Part shown: positions 32,094-41,380 of the stretch, in pieces
Position numbering within the stretch: position 1 is the first letter of the stretch
How the letters are laid out: each line of letters begins with the position of its first letter
Translations under genes and position numbers: made by a program
The notes under the pieces: generated by a model
Seen by the model: only the letters and a program-made list of their open reading frames with translations
Told to the model about the DNA's origin: nothing
Database searches by the model: none
Assembly: GCF_007859395.1 (NCBI RefSeq)
Contig: NZ_VOHD01000003.1
Span: forward strand, 1,367,026 to 1,431,025
Origin: Planomicrobium sp. CPCC 101110
GTDB lineage: Bacteria; Bacillota; Bacilli; Bacillales_A; Planococcaceae
Reading direction: 5' to 3'
Length of the DNA: 64,000 nt

Positions 32094-32462
32094 ATGACGA
32101 TGCGTTCGAATCGTGTAGGTGAACAAATGAAAAAAGAGTTGAGCGAAATCATCAGCCGCAAACTGAAAGATCCAAGAATCGGTTTTGTAACGGTTACGGA
32201 TGTTGAAGTGACAGGCGACTTGCAAATGGCTACGGTTTACATCAGCGTTTTAGGTGATGATAAGACAAAAGAGCAGACTTTGCTCGGGTTATCAAAGTCC
32301 AAAGGATTTATCCGTTCGGAAATCGGACAACGGATCCGGCTTCGGAAAACTCCGGAATTATCTTTTGAATTTGATACTTCTGTAGCTTATGGCAATCGCA
32401 TTGACTCTTTGTTGCGCGACATAAAAGAAGAGCCAAAAGAAGAACTTAAAGAAGAAGAATAA
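32094..32462 (+). CDS. rbfA: 30S ribosome-binding factor RbfA
   Basis: RbfA assists 16S rRNA 5'-end maturation and growth in the cold by binding the 30S subunit. The 122 residues begin [19 protein letters not shown] and contain the KH-type core with [20 protein letters not shown] and [19 protein letters not shown] Glu-rich tail ([12 protein letters not shown]) ends the protein. ATG 32094 follows GAGGTG; an ATG two codons later is also possible but the longer form fits relatives. A hairpin terminator follows. Confidence 0.95.
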   Translation: MTMRSNRVGEQMKKELSEIISRKLKDPRIGFVTVTDVEVTGDLQMATVYISVLGDDKTKEQTLLGLSKSKGFIRSEIGQRIRLRKTPELSFEFDTSVAYGNRIDSLLRDIKEEPKEELKEEE

Positions 32463-32468
32463 AACTTG

Positions 32469-32507
32469 AGCCTGCAGTCTAGTTTCTTAGATTAGCAGGC
32501 TTTTTTT
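32469..32507 (+). terminator. Rho-independent terminator after rbfA
   Basis: AGCCTGC (32469-32475) pairs with GCAGGCT (32495-32501); inner bases AGTCTAG/CTTAGATT can extend it weakly. Seven T follow. Confidence 0.75.
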
Positions 32508-32532
32508 ACATAGAGACAAGGGGTTGAAAAGA

Positions 32533-33462
32533 ATGGCGATCAACGGCATCCTGCCATTATGGAAAGAGCGGGGAATGACTTCCCATGACTGCGTATTCAA
32601 ACTGCGCAAAATCTTAAAGACGAAAAAAGTGGGTCACACAGGTACGTTGGATCCTGAAGTGGACGGAGTTTTGCCGATCTGCATCGGGAATACAACAAAA
32701 GTGGCCGAGTACATTACCGACCAGGGAAAAGCCTATGAAGCGGAAGTGACAATCGGCTATTCAACAGAAACAGAAGATGCCACGGGCAATGTGGTGACAA
32801 CCGACGACAGCGAAAAGCATATTACGAAAGAACAGTTGCTGCGTGTATTCGATGAGTTGACTGGAGAAATCACTCAAATCCCGCCAATGTATTCGGCGGT
32901 CAAAGTCAATGGGAAAAAATTGTACGAATATGCCCGCCAAGGCATTCAAGTGGAGCGGCCTGCACGGATTGTCCGCATTGACGGGATTGAACTCTTGGAC
33001 GACGGACAGGAGTGGACCGGCAAAACAGTGAAATTCAACATCCGGATCCGCTGCGGAAAAGGCACTTATATCCGGACATTGGCTGTTCAAATCGGCCAGG
33101 CGCTTGGCTACCCTGCGCACATGTCGAGGCTGACGCGGACCCGTTCAGGGAAATTCAGCCGGGAAGACTGCGTAACACTTGCCGAAGTGGCTGAACTTGC
33201 GCAAAATGATAGTGTAGACAGTATCTTGAAGCCGCTTGGTTACGGATTGAGTGCGTTTCCGTTCGTTGAGATCGAAGAGAAGGATGTTTTTGCGCTTCAA
33301 AATGGCCAGGTGCTCAAGCGCCATTCCATCCTCGATGAACAGGAATTTGTAGTGTTTACTGTCAAAGGGCAGCCTTTGGCATTATATAAGAAGCATCCTG
33401 AAAAAGCGGATAAAATGAAGCCGGAAAAAATGTTCGGCATACCGGCAATTGGCGAGGTGTAA
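32533..33462 (+). CDS. truB: tRNA pseudouridine(55) synthase TruB
   Basis: TruB makes pseudouridine 55 in the T-loop of tRNA and has tRNA-chaperone activity. The 309 residues include GMTSHDCV and the catalytic motif GHTGTLDPEVDGVLP with Asp40, then KAYEAEVTIGYSTETED and a C-terminal PUA-like region. I take ATG 32533 with AAGGGG nine bases before; an in-frame TTG at 32524 is less likely because it falls next to that site. ribF begins two bases after the stop. TrmFO (8.0 kb) modifies the adjacent position 54. Confidence 0.95.
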   Translation: MAINGILPLWKERGMTSHDCVFKLRKILKTKKVGHTGTLDPEVDGVLPICIGNTTKVAEYITDQGKAYEAEVTIGYSTETEDATGNVVTTDDSEKHITKEQLLRVFDELTGEITQIPPMYSAVKVNGKKLYEYARQGIQVERPARIVRIDGIELLDDGQEWTGKTVKFNIRIRCGKGTYIRTLAVQIGQALGYPAHMSRLTRTRSGKFSREDCVTLAEVAELAQNDSVDSILKPLGYGLSAFPFVEIEEKDVFALQNGQVLKRHSILDEQEFVVFTVKGQPLALYKKHPEKADKMKPEKMFGIPAIGEV

Positions 33463-33463
33463 A

Positions 33464-34414
33464 ATGAAAATCTTCTACTTGAACTATCCCAATCAAATGA
33501 AGACCGTTGAAGAATTAGGGGCCTTGTCTTTGGCCCTGGGCTTTTTTGACGGTGTACATAAAGGCCATCAGCGCGTCATCGGCGAAGCCATCGAACGGGC
33601 GAAGGAATTGGGCATCAAATCAGCGGTTATGACATTTGATCCGCATCCGTCGCTTGTGCTTGGAGGAAGAAAAGAAGAAGTCTTCTATATTACTCCGCTC
33701 CAGCAAAAGCTGGAGATTCTGAAAGAAATCGGCGTTGATGTCTGTTTTATCGTGCGTTTCACGTCCGAGTTTGCCAAGTTGACACCTGAGCAGTTTATTC
33801 AGCATTTCATCAAAGAATTGAATGTAGTCCACGTAGCGGCCGGATTTGATTTTTCATTTGGAAACTTCGGAAAAGGCAATATGGAAACGATGAAAGAATG
33901 CAGCAATGGAACATATACTATCACCGTCATACCGAAGCAAGAAGACGGACAAGAGAAAATCAGCTCGACGCGCATCCGCGGATTGTTGAAAGAAGGCGCT
34001 GTCGGGGAAGTTTGCCATCTTCTTGGCCGTCCGTTCCAGATTGTCGGGACAGTCGTCAACGGGGACAAACGCGGACGGACCATCGGCTTTCCGACTGCGA
34101 ACGTCGAACCCGAACTCGGCACTTTTGTGCCCGGACGCGGCGTTTACGCTGTCCGGATCCGTGTACAGGAAAACTACTATGACGGTGTCTGCAACGTTGG
34201 CTACAAACCGACATTCAACAATCCAGACGTGAAAAAGCTGAGCATTGAAGTGTATATTCTCGATTTCAACAAAGACATTTATGGAGAACAAGTGACGGTC
34301 GAATGGCATCAGCGGATCCGGGATGAAAAGCGGTTTTCTGGCATCGATGAATTGAAAGCGCAGATCCAGAAGGATAAAGAAACTGCAATCCAGTTTTTCG
34401 GCAGCTTAAACTAA
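33464..34414 (+). CDS. ribF: Bifunctional riboflavin kinase / FAD synthetase
   Basis: RibF (RibC in B. subtilis) makes FMN and then FAD from riboflavin. The 316 residues have the N-terminal FMN adenylyltransferase domain with GFFDGVHKGHQRVI and the C-terminal riboflavin kinase domain with the flavokinase signature GKxGxTIGFPTAN, seen here as GDKRGRTIGFPTANVE. The start is ATG 33464, whose ribosome binding site GCGAGGTG lies inside the end of truB. An in-frame upstream TTG at 33449 would overlap truB and is less likely. Confidence 0.96.
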   Translation: MKIFYLNYPNQMKTVEELGALSLALGFFDGVHKGHQRVIGEAIERAKELGIKSAVMTFDPHPSLVLGGRKEEVFYITPLQQKLEILKEIGVDVCFIVRFTSEFAKLTPEQFIQHFIKELNVVHVAAGFDFSFGNFGKGNMETMKECSNGTYTITVIPKQEDGQEKISSTRIRGLLKEGAVGEVCHLLGRPFQIVGTVVNGDKRGRTIGFPTANVEPELGTFVPGRGVYAVRIRVQENYYDGVCNVGYKPTFNNPDVKKLSIEVYILDFNKDIYGEQVTVEWHQRIRDEKRFSGIDELKAQIQKDKETAIQFFGSLN

Positions 34415-34423
34415 GCCGGGCAG

Positions 34424-34452
34424 TTGATTTTGAAAAAGTGATATGCTATGAT
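34424..34452 (+). promoter_or_regulatory. Predicted extended -10 promoter of rpsO
   Basis: TTGATT (34424-34429) and TATGAT (34447-34452), 17-bp spacer, with TGC immediately before the -10 (TGn extension). It starts 10 bases after the ribF stop. Confidence 0.65.
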
Positions 34453-34458
34453 TTACAA

Positions 34459-34549
34459 GTACTTAAAGTACGAACCATTGCTTGGCAATACGAATCACCA
34501 ACGTTTGCTCGGTAATTGGGGATATTCGAAATTAGGAGGTGGAAACAGT
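34459..34549 (+). promoter_or_regulatory. Structured 5' leader of rpsO
   Basis: About 90 untranslated bases with two pairings visible: ATTGC-TTG-GCAAT around 34477-34489, and CGAAT (about 34491) with ATTCG (about 34524), the latter enclosing CCAA/TTGG. The second stem ends just before AGGAGG. S15 autoregulation through such leaders is known from Geobacillus and other bacteria; that this is one is inference. Confidence 0.45.
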
Positions 34550-34819
34550 ATGGCAATCACTCAAGAGCGTAAAAATGAATTGATCAATGAATTTAAAGTG
34601 CACGAAACAGATACTGGATCTGCAGAAATTCAAATCGCCATTCTTACAGAAGACATCAACAACTTGAACGAGCACTTGCGTACTCACAAGAAAGATCACC
34701 ACTCACGTCGTGGACTTTTCAAAATGGTAGGACGCCGTCGTAACTTGCTTAAATACTTGCGCGAGAACGATGTACAGCGCTACCGTGAGTTAATCTCAAA
34801 ACTAGGCTTACGCCGATAA
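34550..34819 (+). CDS. rpsO: 30S ribosomal protein S15
   Basis: S15 binds early to the 16S central domain and organises the platform. The 89 residues, [12 protein letters not shown] to LGLRR, are the usual length. The open frame extends upstream to 34448, but ATG 34550 has a strong AGGAGG site and gives the standard N-terminus. The segment [16 protein letters not shown] and [15 protein letters not shown] are typical. A promoter and a structured leader lie upstream and a strong terminator downstream. pnp follows, as in most bacteria. Confidence 0.98.
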   Translation: MAITQERKNELINEFKVHETDTGSAEIQIAILTEDINNLNEHLRTHKKDHHSRRGLFKMVGRRRNLLKYLRENDVQRYRELISKLGLRR

Positions 34820-34830
34820 TAGCAATTAGC

Positions 34831-34855
34831 AAAAGCGGGACTTGTCCCGCTTTTT
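34831..34855 (+). terminator. Rho-independent terminator between rpsO and pnp
   Basis: AAAAGCGGGAC (34831-34841) pairs with GTCCCGCTTTT (34844-34854) around two T, continuing in a T-run. Confidence 0.85.
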
Positions 34856-34902
34856 CTTTATGCATAAAAGTTTTAACATTCAATCGCACTAAAGGTGCTT
34901 TT

Positions 34903-34931
34903 TTGATACACTACTAAAAGATACATAAAGT
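34903..34931 (+). promoter_or_regulatory. Candidate promoter of pnp
   Basis: TTGATA (34903-34908) and TAAAGT (34926-34931) with a 17-bp spacer. The -10 is weak, but a promoter is expected between the rpsO terminator and pnp. Confidence 0.35.
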
Positions 34932-34967
34932 AGTTTTTGAAAGATTGTAAGAGAGAGGAGCTCGATT

Positions 34968-37082
34968 ATGGAGCAAACGAAAAAAGTTTATACACTTGAT
35001 TGGGCAGGCCGCGAATTGCAGGTCGAAGTCGGTCAATTGGCAAAACAGGCAAACGGAGCGGCTTTGATCCGTTATGGCGATACGGCAGTACTTTCTACAG
35101 CAACAGCTTCAAAAACCCCTAAAGCTACGGATTTTTTCCCGTTGACAGTAAATTACGAAGAGCGTCTTTATGCGGTAGGTAAAATTCCAGGCGGTTTCAT
35201 CAAACGTGAAGGGCGCCCATCAGAAAAAGCGACATTGATCAGCCGTCTGATCGACCGTCCGATCCGTCCTTTATTCCCGGATGGCTTCCGCAATGAAGTG
35301 CAAGTCATTTCCATGGTGATGTCAGTTGACCAGGATTGCCCTTCTGAAATGGCAGCGATGTTCGGTTCTTCACTTTCCTTGATGATTTCTGATATTCCGT
35401 TTGATGGCCCGATTGCAGGTGTCATTGTCGGATTGATCGACGGTGAGTTTATCATCAACCCGACTAACGAACAACTGGAGCAAAGCTCGATCAACTTGAC
35501 GGTTGCGGGAACAAAAGACGCTATCAACATGGTGGAAGCAGGTGCAAAAGAAGTTTCTGAGGAAACGATTCTAGAAGCCATCATGTTCGGCCATGAAGAA
35601 ATCAAGAAATTGATCGCTTTCCAGGAAGAAATTGCAGCAGAAGTAGGCAAAGAAAAAACGGAAATCCAACTTTATGAACTAGATGCGGAACTTTCCGAAA
35701 CAATCAGAGCTGTTGCTGAAACGGATTTGAAAACAGCGGTTCAAGTAAGCGAAAAACAAGCTCGTTCTGAAGCGATCAACGTTGTTAAAGAACGTGTATT
35801 GGTGACGTATGAAGACGCTGACGATGACGTGAAAAAACAAGTGAACCAGATTTTGGACAAGATGGTCAAAGAAGAAGTCCGCCGCTTGATCACGGATGAA
35901 AAGATCCGTCCGGACGGCCGTACCCCTTCTGAAATCCGTCCATTGTCTTCGGAAGTCGGCATTTTGAACCGTACACATGGTTCTGGATTGTTCACTCGCG
36001 GGCAAACCCAGGCAATGAGCATTTGTACGCTTGGCGCTCTTGGCGATGTTCAAATTATTGACGGCCTTGGAATTGAAGAATCCAAGCGCTTTATGCACCA
36101 TTACAACTTCCCGTTGTTCTCTGTAGGGGAAACCGGTTTTCTTCGAGGCCCTGGCCGACGTGAAATCGGGCATGGTGCTCTTGGGGAACGCGCTCTGGAA
36201 GCTGTTATTCCGAACGAAAAAGATTTCCCGTATACAATTCGTCTGGTAGCTGAAGTGCTTGAATCGAACGGTTCAACTTCACAGGCAAGTATTTGTGCTT
36301 CAACTTTGGCGATGATGGATGCAGGCGTGCCATTGAAAGCGCCGGTTGCCGGCATTGCCATGGGACTTGTGAAAAAAGGCGACAACTATACAGTGCTTTC
36401 GGATATCCAAGGGATGGAAGACCATCTTGGCGATATGGACTTTAAAGTGGCAGGTACTGCAGAGGGGATCACGGCACTTCAAATGGACATCAAAATTGAA
36501 GGCCTTTCCCGCGAAATTCTGGAAGAAGCATTGACGCAAGCTCAAATTGGGCGAATTCACATCCTGGAATCGATGTTGGCGACCATTTCTGAACCGCGTG
36601 AACGTTTATCGCAATATGCGCCGAAGATTATCATGGTGAAGATCAATCCGGATAAAATCCGTGATGTAATCGGACCTGGCGGTAAAGTCATCAACAAGAT
36701 CATTGATGAAACCGGCGTCAAAATCGATACGGAGCAAGACGGAACAATCTTCATCTCGTCTGTGAATCAGGATATGAACGAAAAAGCGAAAGCAATGATC
36801 GAAAACATCGTGCGTGAAGCAAAAGTCGGCGAATATTATGAAGGCAAAGTAAAACGAATTGAAAAGTTCGGTGCGTTTGTTGAATTGTTCCCTGGCAAAG
36901 ACGGTCTTCTCCACATTTCTGAAATCCAGGAAGAACGGACAAAAGAAGTGGAAGATGTATTGAAACTGGATGATGTAGTGAAGGTGAAAGTGGTTGAAAT
37001 TGACCGCCAAGGGCGCGTCAACCTTTCACGGAAAATTGTCTTGAAAGAAGAAAAAGAAGCGGCTGAAAAAGCCAGCCAATAA
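34968..37082 (+). CDS. pnp: Polyribonucleotide nucleotidyltransferase (PNPase)
   Basis: PNPase degrades RNA 3' to 5' by phosphorolysis and is the main exonuclease of mRNA decay in Bacillus, alongside RNase Y and RNase J, which are also encoded in this window. The 704 residues contain two RNase PH domains (about 1-210 and 310-540), a KH domain with [12 protein letters not shown] near 563-575, and a C-terminal S1 domain ([20 protein letters not shown]). The length is normal. ATG follows GAGAGGAG. A hairpin terminator follows, overlapping the gap to mlpA. Confidence 0.97.
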   Translation: MEQTKKVYTLDWAGRELQVEVGQLAKQANGAALIRYGDTAVLSTATASKTPKATDFFPLTVNYEERLYAVGKIPGGFIKREGRPSEKATLISRLIDRPIRPLFPDGFRNEVQVISMVMSVDQDCPSEMAAMFGSSLSLMISDIPFDGPIAGVIVGLIDGEFIINPTNEQLEQSSINLTVAGTKDAINMVEAGAKEVSEETILEAIMFGHEEIKKLIAFQEEIAAEVGKEKTEIQLYELDAELSETIRAVAETDLKTAVQVSEKQARSEAINVVKERVLVTYEDADDDVKKQVNQILDKMVKEEVRRLITDEKIRPDGRTPSEIRPLSSEVGILNRTHGSGLFTRGQTQAMSICTLGALGDVQIIDGLGIEESKRFMHHYNFPLFSVGETGFLRGPGRREIGHGALGERALEAVIPNEKDFPYTIRLVAEVLESNGSTSQASICASTLAMMDAGVPLKAPVAGIAMGLVKKGDNYTVLSDIQGMEDHLGDMDFKVAGTAEGITALQMDIKIEGLSREILEEALTQAQIGRIHILESMLATISEPRERLSQYAPKIIMVKINPDKIRDVIGPGGKVINKIIDETGVKIDTEQDGTIFISSVNQDMNEKAKAMIENIVREAKVGEYYEGKVKRIEKFGAFVELFPGKDGLLHISEIQEERTKEVEDVLKLDDVVKVKVVEIDRQGRVNLSRKIVLKEEKEAAEKASQ

Positions 37083-37097
37083 AATAAAGAAACACGG

Positions 37098-37126
37098 AAA
37101 TTGCCAGCTTCTGTTGGCAATTTTTT
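37098..37126 (+). terminator. Rho-independent terminator after pnp
   Basis: AAATTGCCA (37098-37106) pairs with TGGCAATTT (37115-37123), followed by T to 37126. A TTG inside this hairpin (37114) opens the longest mlpA frame and is rejected as a start. Confidence 0.8.
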
Positions 37127-37146
37127 CGTATAGGAGGACGGTTGGA

Positions 37147-38373
37147 GTGGTTACAACACATACTTGCGAAAATGGATTGCGCATCGTATCAGAACATATC
37201 CCGCATTTTCGCTCGGTTGCCGTCGGTGTTTTCGTAAAAGCGGGATCACGAGATGAATCGCCAGAAGAAAACGGCATTACACATTTTATCGAGCATATGC
37301 TATTCAAAGGAACCGAAACGCGTACAGCAAAACAGATAGCCCGCGAATTCGACCGCATCGGCGGGGACATCAACGCTTATACTTCCAAAGAATATACATG
37401 CTATTATGCGAAAGTTCTCGACCATCACGCAGAACATGCGGTGCGTGTAATTGCCGACATGTTTTTCAACTCGGTGATGGATCCGGCTGAAATCGACAAG
37501 GAAAGGCAAGTGGTTTTGGAAGAGATCAGCATGACCGAAGACATGGCGGATGACGATGTTCATGAACAGCTCTGGAAAGTGATGTATCCGCACCATTCTA
37601 TCGGCGCGCCCATTTTAGGGACCACCGAAACACTTCCGCGGTTCACCAAAGAAAAGATCAAGGAATTTATGGATCGTTTCTATACGCCGAAGAATACAGT
37701 CGTCTCCATAGCGGGCAATATCACGCCGCAATTGATAAAAGTGGCCGAGACTCTTTTTGGTTCTTTCAAAAAAGAGGAAAGCCCAAAAATCCATATGCTG
37801 CCTGATTTTTCTTCTGGGTTTTCCTATAAAAACAAAGACACTGAACAAGGCCATCTATGCCTGGGTTATCCGGGACTTTCGTTGAACAATCCGGATATTT
37901 ATAGCTTATCGGTATTGAACAACATATTAGGGGGTTCAATGTCTTCGCGCTTGTTCCAGGAAATCCGCGAAGAGCGCGGGTTGGCGTATTCGGTATACTC
38001 GTACCACTCGGCCTATTCCGATCACGGAACCTTAGCCATATACGGAGGAACCGCTGATGAACAGGTACCGGAACTGCAGGAAGTGATTCTTCAGTCGCTT
38101 GAAGAAATGCGTACCCAAGGTTTGGGGGCGGAAGAAGTGACAGATTCCAAGGAACAGCTAAAAGGCAATTTAATGCTTGGCCTTGAAAGCACGAGTTCCC
38201 GCATGAGCCGCAATGGCAAGCAGGAATTGATGCTTGGCAGGCACTTGGACTATGATGAAGTATTGGCGCTGATTGACGCGGTGTCACAGGAAAAAGTAGA
38301 ATCGCTGATGAGCCTGATTGCCGGACAGCCGGCAATCTCCATCATCCGCTCGAAAGAAGCTTCCTCTTTATGA
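37147..38373 (+). CDS. mlpA: M16-family zinc metalloprotease (MlpA/YmxG-like)
   Basis: This is a pitrilysin-type peptidase related to mitochondrial processing peptidase; B. subtilis MlpA has been linked to control of extracellular protease levels. The 408 residues have the inverted zinc motif HFIEH at 46-50 and the downstream glutamate region EEISMTEDMADDDVHE, so the enzyme looks active. I choose GTG 37147, nine bases after AGGAGG. The C-terminal codons (KEASSL) form the left arm of the terminator. The gene keeps its place after pnp as in Bacillus, but ylxY and ymxH are missing. Confidence 0.9.
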   Translation: MVTTHTCENGLRIVSEHIPHFRSVAVGVFVKAGSRDESPEENGITHFIEHMLFKGTETRTAKQIAREFDRIGGDINAYTSKEYTCYYAKVLDHHAEHAVRVIADMFFNSVMDPAEIDKERQVVLEEISMTEDMADDDVHEQLWKVMYPHHSIGAPILGTTETLPRFTKEKIKEFMDRFYTPKNTVVSIAGNITPQLIKVAETLFGSFKKEESPKIHMLPDFSSGFSYKNKDTEQGHLCLGYPGLSLNNPDIYSLSVLNNILGGSMSSRLFQEIREERGLAYSVYSYHSAYSDHGTLAIYGGTADEQVPELQEVILQSLEEMRTQGLGAEEVTDSKEQLKGNLMLGLESTSSRMSRNGKQELMLGRHLDYDEVLALIDAVSQEKVESLMSLIAGQPAISIIRSKEASSL

Positions 38374-38388
38374 GGAAGCTTCTTTTTT
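38355..38388 (+). terminator. Terminator overlapping the end of mlpA
   Basis: AAGAAGCTTCCTC (38355-38367) pairs perfectly with GAGGAAGCTTCTT (38373-38385), then T. The left arm and loop hold the last codons and the stop. Confidence 0.85.
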
Positions 38389-38419
38389 AATCGATTCAAT
38401 ACTGCAGCAGGCTGAATTG

Positions 38420-38428
38420 TGGTACAAT
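38420..38428 (+). promoter_or_regulatory. Candidate extended -10 promoter of asd
   Basis: TGGTACAAT at 38420-38428 is a TGn-extended -10, 31 bases before the asd start. No clear -35 is seen. No lysine-riboswitch-sized leader fits in the 85-base gap. Confidence 0.45.
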
Positions 38429-38458
38429 AACGCCAATATCATTGAAGGAGAGAAGCTT

Positions 38459-39493
38459 GTGAAATCATATAATGTTGCGATTATGGGGGCCACAGGAGCA
38501 GTGGGCCAACAAATGAAAGATCAACTTGAAAAAAGAAACTTCCCGGTAAAAAATATCGTCTTTTTGGCATCCAGCCGTTCTGCTGGCCAAGAAATCGATT
38601 TTAAAGGCGAAACTTATACCGTACAAGAAGCAGTGCCGGAATCATTTGAAGGCATTGACATCGCTTTATTCAGCGCTGGAGGCAGCATTTCTGAGAAATT
38701 TGCTCCAGAAGCTGTAAAACGCGGAGCGGTTGTCATCGATAATACCAGCGCTTTTCGCATGGACAAAGAAGTGCCGCTAGTCGTGCCTGAAGTGAACAAA
38801 AAGGATATCCAAACGCACAAGGGCATTATCGCGAATCCTAACTGTTCGACAATCCAGATGGTTTGCGCCCTTCAGCCGCTAAAAGAGCAGTATGGACTAT
38901 CAAAAATTGTCGTTTCGACTTACCAGGCAGTATCCGGTGCAGGCGTTAACGCTATCAACGAATTGAAAAGCCAAAGTGCCGACTTTGACAATGCCAAAAA
39001 TGCAGAAGCGAATGTATTGCCGGTAAAATCGGCCGACCGCCATTATCCGATCGCTTTTAACGCAATTCCGCAAATCGATCAATTTACAGATAACGGTTAT
39101 ACATTTGAAGAAATGAAAATGATCAACGAAACGAAGAAAATTATGCACGATGACACACTGTCAGTAGCTGCCACATGCGTCCGCCTTCCGGTCGTGACCG
39201 GGCATTCGGAATCCGTGTATGTGGAGCTTGAAGAGGCTCCGACGGTGGAAGAAGTGAAGCAGTCGATCGCAAAAGCGCCCGGCGTGGAATTGATGGACGA
39301 CCCTGCCAACCAGGTTTACCCGATGCCGCTTATGGCTGCAGGACAGGATGAAGTTTTTGTCGGCCGCATCCGCCGAGATCTGGACAATCCAAATGGCTTC
39401 CACCTATGGGTCGTATCCGATAACCTGGTAAAAGGGGCGGCGCTAAATTCAGTGCAAATAGCTGAAGCTTTAGTGGAAGAACAAATCTTATAA
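38459..39493 (+). CDS. asd: Aspartate-semialdehyde dehydrogenase
   Basis: Asd reduces aspartyl phosphate to the semialdehyde, the branch point to lysine/diaminopimelate, threonine and methionine. The 344 residues start VKSYNVAIMGATGAVGQQ (NADP-binding), with the active-site Cys129 in ANPNCSTIQM and the conserved YQAVSGAGVNAI. The start is GTG 38459 behind AAGGAGAG; the frame is open further upstream into mlpA but without support. The B. subtilis neighbours spoVFA, spoVFB, dapG and dapA are not present here, so asd stands alone between terminators. Confidence 0.95.
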   Translation: MKSYNVAIMGATGAVGQQMKDQLEKRNFPVKNIVFLASSRSAGQEIDFKGETYTVQEAVPESFEGIDIALFSAGGSISEKFAPEAVKRGAVVIDNTSAFRMDKEVPLVVPEVNKKDIQTHKGIIANPNCSTIQMVCALQPLKEQYGLSKIVVSTYQAVSGAGVNAINELKSQSADFDNAKNAEANVLPVKSADRHYPIAFNAIPQIDQFTDNGYTFEEMKMINETKKIMHDDTLSVAATCVRLPVVTGHSESVYVELEEAPTVEEVKQSIAKAPGVELMDDPANQVYPMPLMAAGQDEVFVGRIRRDLDNPNGFHLWVVSDNLVKGAALNSVQIAEALVEEQIL

Positions 39494-39525
39494 TCGTACA
39501 AAAACAACTGGATACAGCTTGGTGG

Positions 39526-39556
39526 ACAAACCGGGGCAAGCCCCGGTTTGTTTTTT
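39526..39556 (+). terminator. Rho-independent terminator after asd
   Basis: ACAAACCGGGG (39526-39536) pairs perfectly with CCCCGGTTTGT (39541-39551), then a T-run to 39556. Confidence 0.9.
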
Positions 39557-39559
39557 CTT

Positions 39560-39588
39560 TGGACTGTTTCCTATGATTCCCGTATAAT
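39560..39588 (+). promoter_or_regulatory. Predicted SigA promoter of rnjB
   Basis: TGGACT (39560-39565) and a perfect TATAAT (39583-39588), 17-bp spacer, about 40 bases before the GTG start. Confidence 0.65.
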
Positions 39589-39631
39589 AATATCTATGGA
39601 TATGTACGGGTAAATTTTAGGAGGAAATTAA

Positions 39632-41299
39632 GTGGCTAAAATAAAAAATGAATTGATTAAAGTAATACCGTTAGGCGGAGTCGGCGAAATCGGCAAAGCG
39701 ATGTACGTCATCGAAATTGATGAAGATTTATTTGTAGTGGATAGCGGATTGATGTTTCCGGAAGATGAAATGTTCGGAGTGGATATCGTTATTCCGGATA
39801 TGAGTTATTTGGAAGAAAACAAAGACCGGGTTAAAGGGATATTCTTAACACACGGACATGAAGATGCAATCGGATCGATTGCTTACCTATTGAAAAAAAT
39901 CCAGGCGCCTGTATACGGTTCGAAATTGACGATTGCGTTAGCGAAAGAACACATTAAAGAACAAGGATCATTAAAGCATGTGAAGTTTTTTGAAGTTACC
40001 AACAAGAGCCGCATGAACTTTGACACTACCCATGTGACGTTCTTCCATACTACACACAGCATTCCGGATGCTCTAGGAATTGTCTTCCATACTTCGGAAG
40101 GGGCAATTGTGCATACAGGAGAATTCAAATTCGACCAGTCGGCAAAAGGCAGCTACAAACCGGATATCGCCAAAATGGCGAAATTGGGAGAAGACGGGGT
40201 GCTTATGCTCCTTTCGGATTCCACTGAAGCCGAACGTCCTGGCCATACAACATCGGAAACCGTTATCGCTGATCATTTGCTGACAGCGTTCCATGCTGCA
40301 CCGGGAAGAATTCTCGTTTCCCTTTATTCTTCGAATTTTATCCGCATTCAGCAAGTGTTCGATCTTGCGAAAATGACCGGGAAAAAAGTGGCGGTTGCCG
40401 GCAGAAGTCTGGAAAGCAGCTATGAAGTGGGATTGCGTCTAGGCTATTTGACGGTTGGTGAAGATACTGTCATTTCGTTGAAAGACCTGGAGCAATACCG
40501 TGATGATGAAGTTGTCATCATTGTCACAGGCAATCAAGGCGAACCGCTAGAAGCGCTTGATAAGATGGTGCGCAAACAGCACAAAGACGTGAAGATCAAG
40601 GATACGGATACCGTATTGATCACATTTACGCCGTCGCCCGGCATGGAAGTTCCAATGTTCCAGACGATGAACAAACTGGCGAAAGCCGGCGCCAATGTAT
40701 TGACATCAAGCAAGAAAGTCCACGTTTCCGGCCACGGCAGCCAAGAAGACTTGAAAATGATGTTGAATATGATGAAACCGAAATATTTCATTCCGATCCA
40801 AGGCGAATACAAAATGCTGATCGCCCACTCGAAATTGGCCCAGCAAGTCGGTCTGCAAAAATCGGATATCTTCATTGCCGATAAAGGCGATATTGTGGAA
40901 TACAAAAACGGTAAAGTACGCATGAGCGGGCGTGTTACTGCTGGAAACGTACTGATCGACGGCATTGGGATCGGCGACGTCGGAAACATCGTTCTGCGCG
41001 ACCGCAAACTTTTATCCCAAGATGGTATTTTCATTGTTGTGGTCACATTGAACCGCAAAGAAAAGAAAATCGCTTCCGGCCCTGAAATGATCTCGCGAGG
41101 ATTTGTCTACGTGCGCGAATCAGAGCAGCTGATGGATGAATCGGCTCAATTGGTCCGTAAAATCGTAGAAAAGTATGTAGCGAAAGAAACGTTCGAATGG
41201 AATAACATCAAACAGGAAATTCGTGATGCATTGAATTCTTATCTGTTCCAACAAACAAAACGCCGTCCGATGATCATCCCGATTATCATGGAATATTAA
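39632..41299 (+). CDS. rnjB: RNase J2-type protein with altered active site
   Basis: RNase J proteins are metallo-beta-lactamase/beta-CASP nucleases; J2 forms a complex with the more active J1. This 555-residue protein aligns without gaps to J1 numbering through the metal site: His74, His76 and Asp78 are kept in HGHEDA, but position 79 is Ala rather than His, His142 is kept, and position 164 is Glu in HTGEFKFD where J1 has Asp. Loss of ligands fits the weak activity of J2 proteins. The beta-CASP region has SDSTEAERPG and SGHGSQED. The C-terminus IIPIIMEY is J2-like. It starts with GTG after AGGAGG. Confidence 0.9.
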   Translation: MAKIKNELIKVIPLGGVGEIGKAMYVIEIDEDLFVVDSGLMFPEDEMFGVDIVIPDMSYLEENKDRVKGIFLTHGHEDAIGSIAYLLKKIQAPVYGSKLTIALAKEHIKEQGSLKHVKFFEVTNKSRMNFDTTHVTFFHTTHSIPDALGIVFHTSEGAIVHTGEFKFDQSAKGSYKPDIAKMAKLGEDGVLMLLSDSTEAERPGHTTSETVIADHLLTAFHAAPGRILVSLYSSNFIRIQQVFDLAKMTGKKVAVAGRSLESSYEVGLRLGYLTVGEDTVISLKDLEQYRDDEVVIIVTGNQGEPLEALDKMVRKQHKDVKIKDTDTVLITFTPSPGMEVPMFQTMNKLAKAGANVLTSSKKVHVSGHGSQEDLKMMLNMMKPKYFIPIQGEYKMLIAHSKLAQQVGLQKSDIFIADKGDIVEYKNGKVRMSGRVTAGNVLIDGIGIGDVGNIVLRDRKLLSQDGIFIVVVTLNRKEKKIASGPEMISRGFVYVRESEQLMDESAQLVRKIVEKYVAKETFEWNNIKQEIRDALNSYLFQQTKRRPMIIPIIMEY

Positions 41300-41312
41300 G
41301 AAAGAAAAAAGT

Positions 41313-41354
41313 AAAAGGATTTCCAGGCCGAAGGATCGGCGGAAATCCTTTTTC
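41313..41354 (+). terminator. Rho-independent terminator after rnjB
   Basis: AAAAGGATTTCC (41313-41324) pairs with GGAAATCCTTTT (41341-41352), with a small CCG/CGG stem in the loop. Confidence 0.8.
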
Positions 41355-41380
41355 GATTATCTGAGAAATGAGGGATTAGA

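Noticed and set aside
38374..38458. Lysine riboswitch before asd
   Set aside because: The gap is 85 bases, too short for the element, and no core motif is visible.
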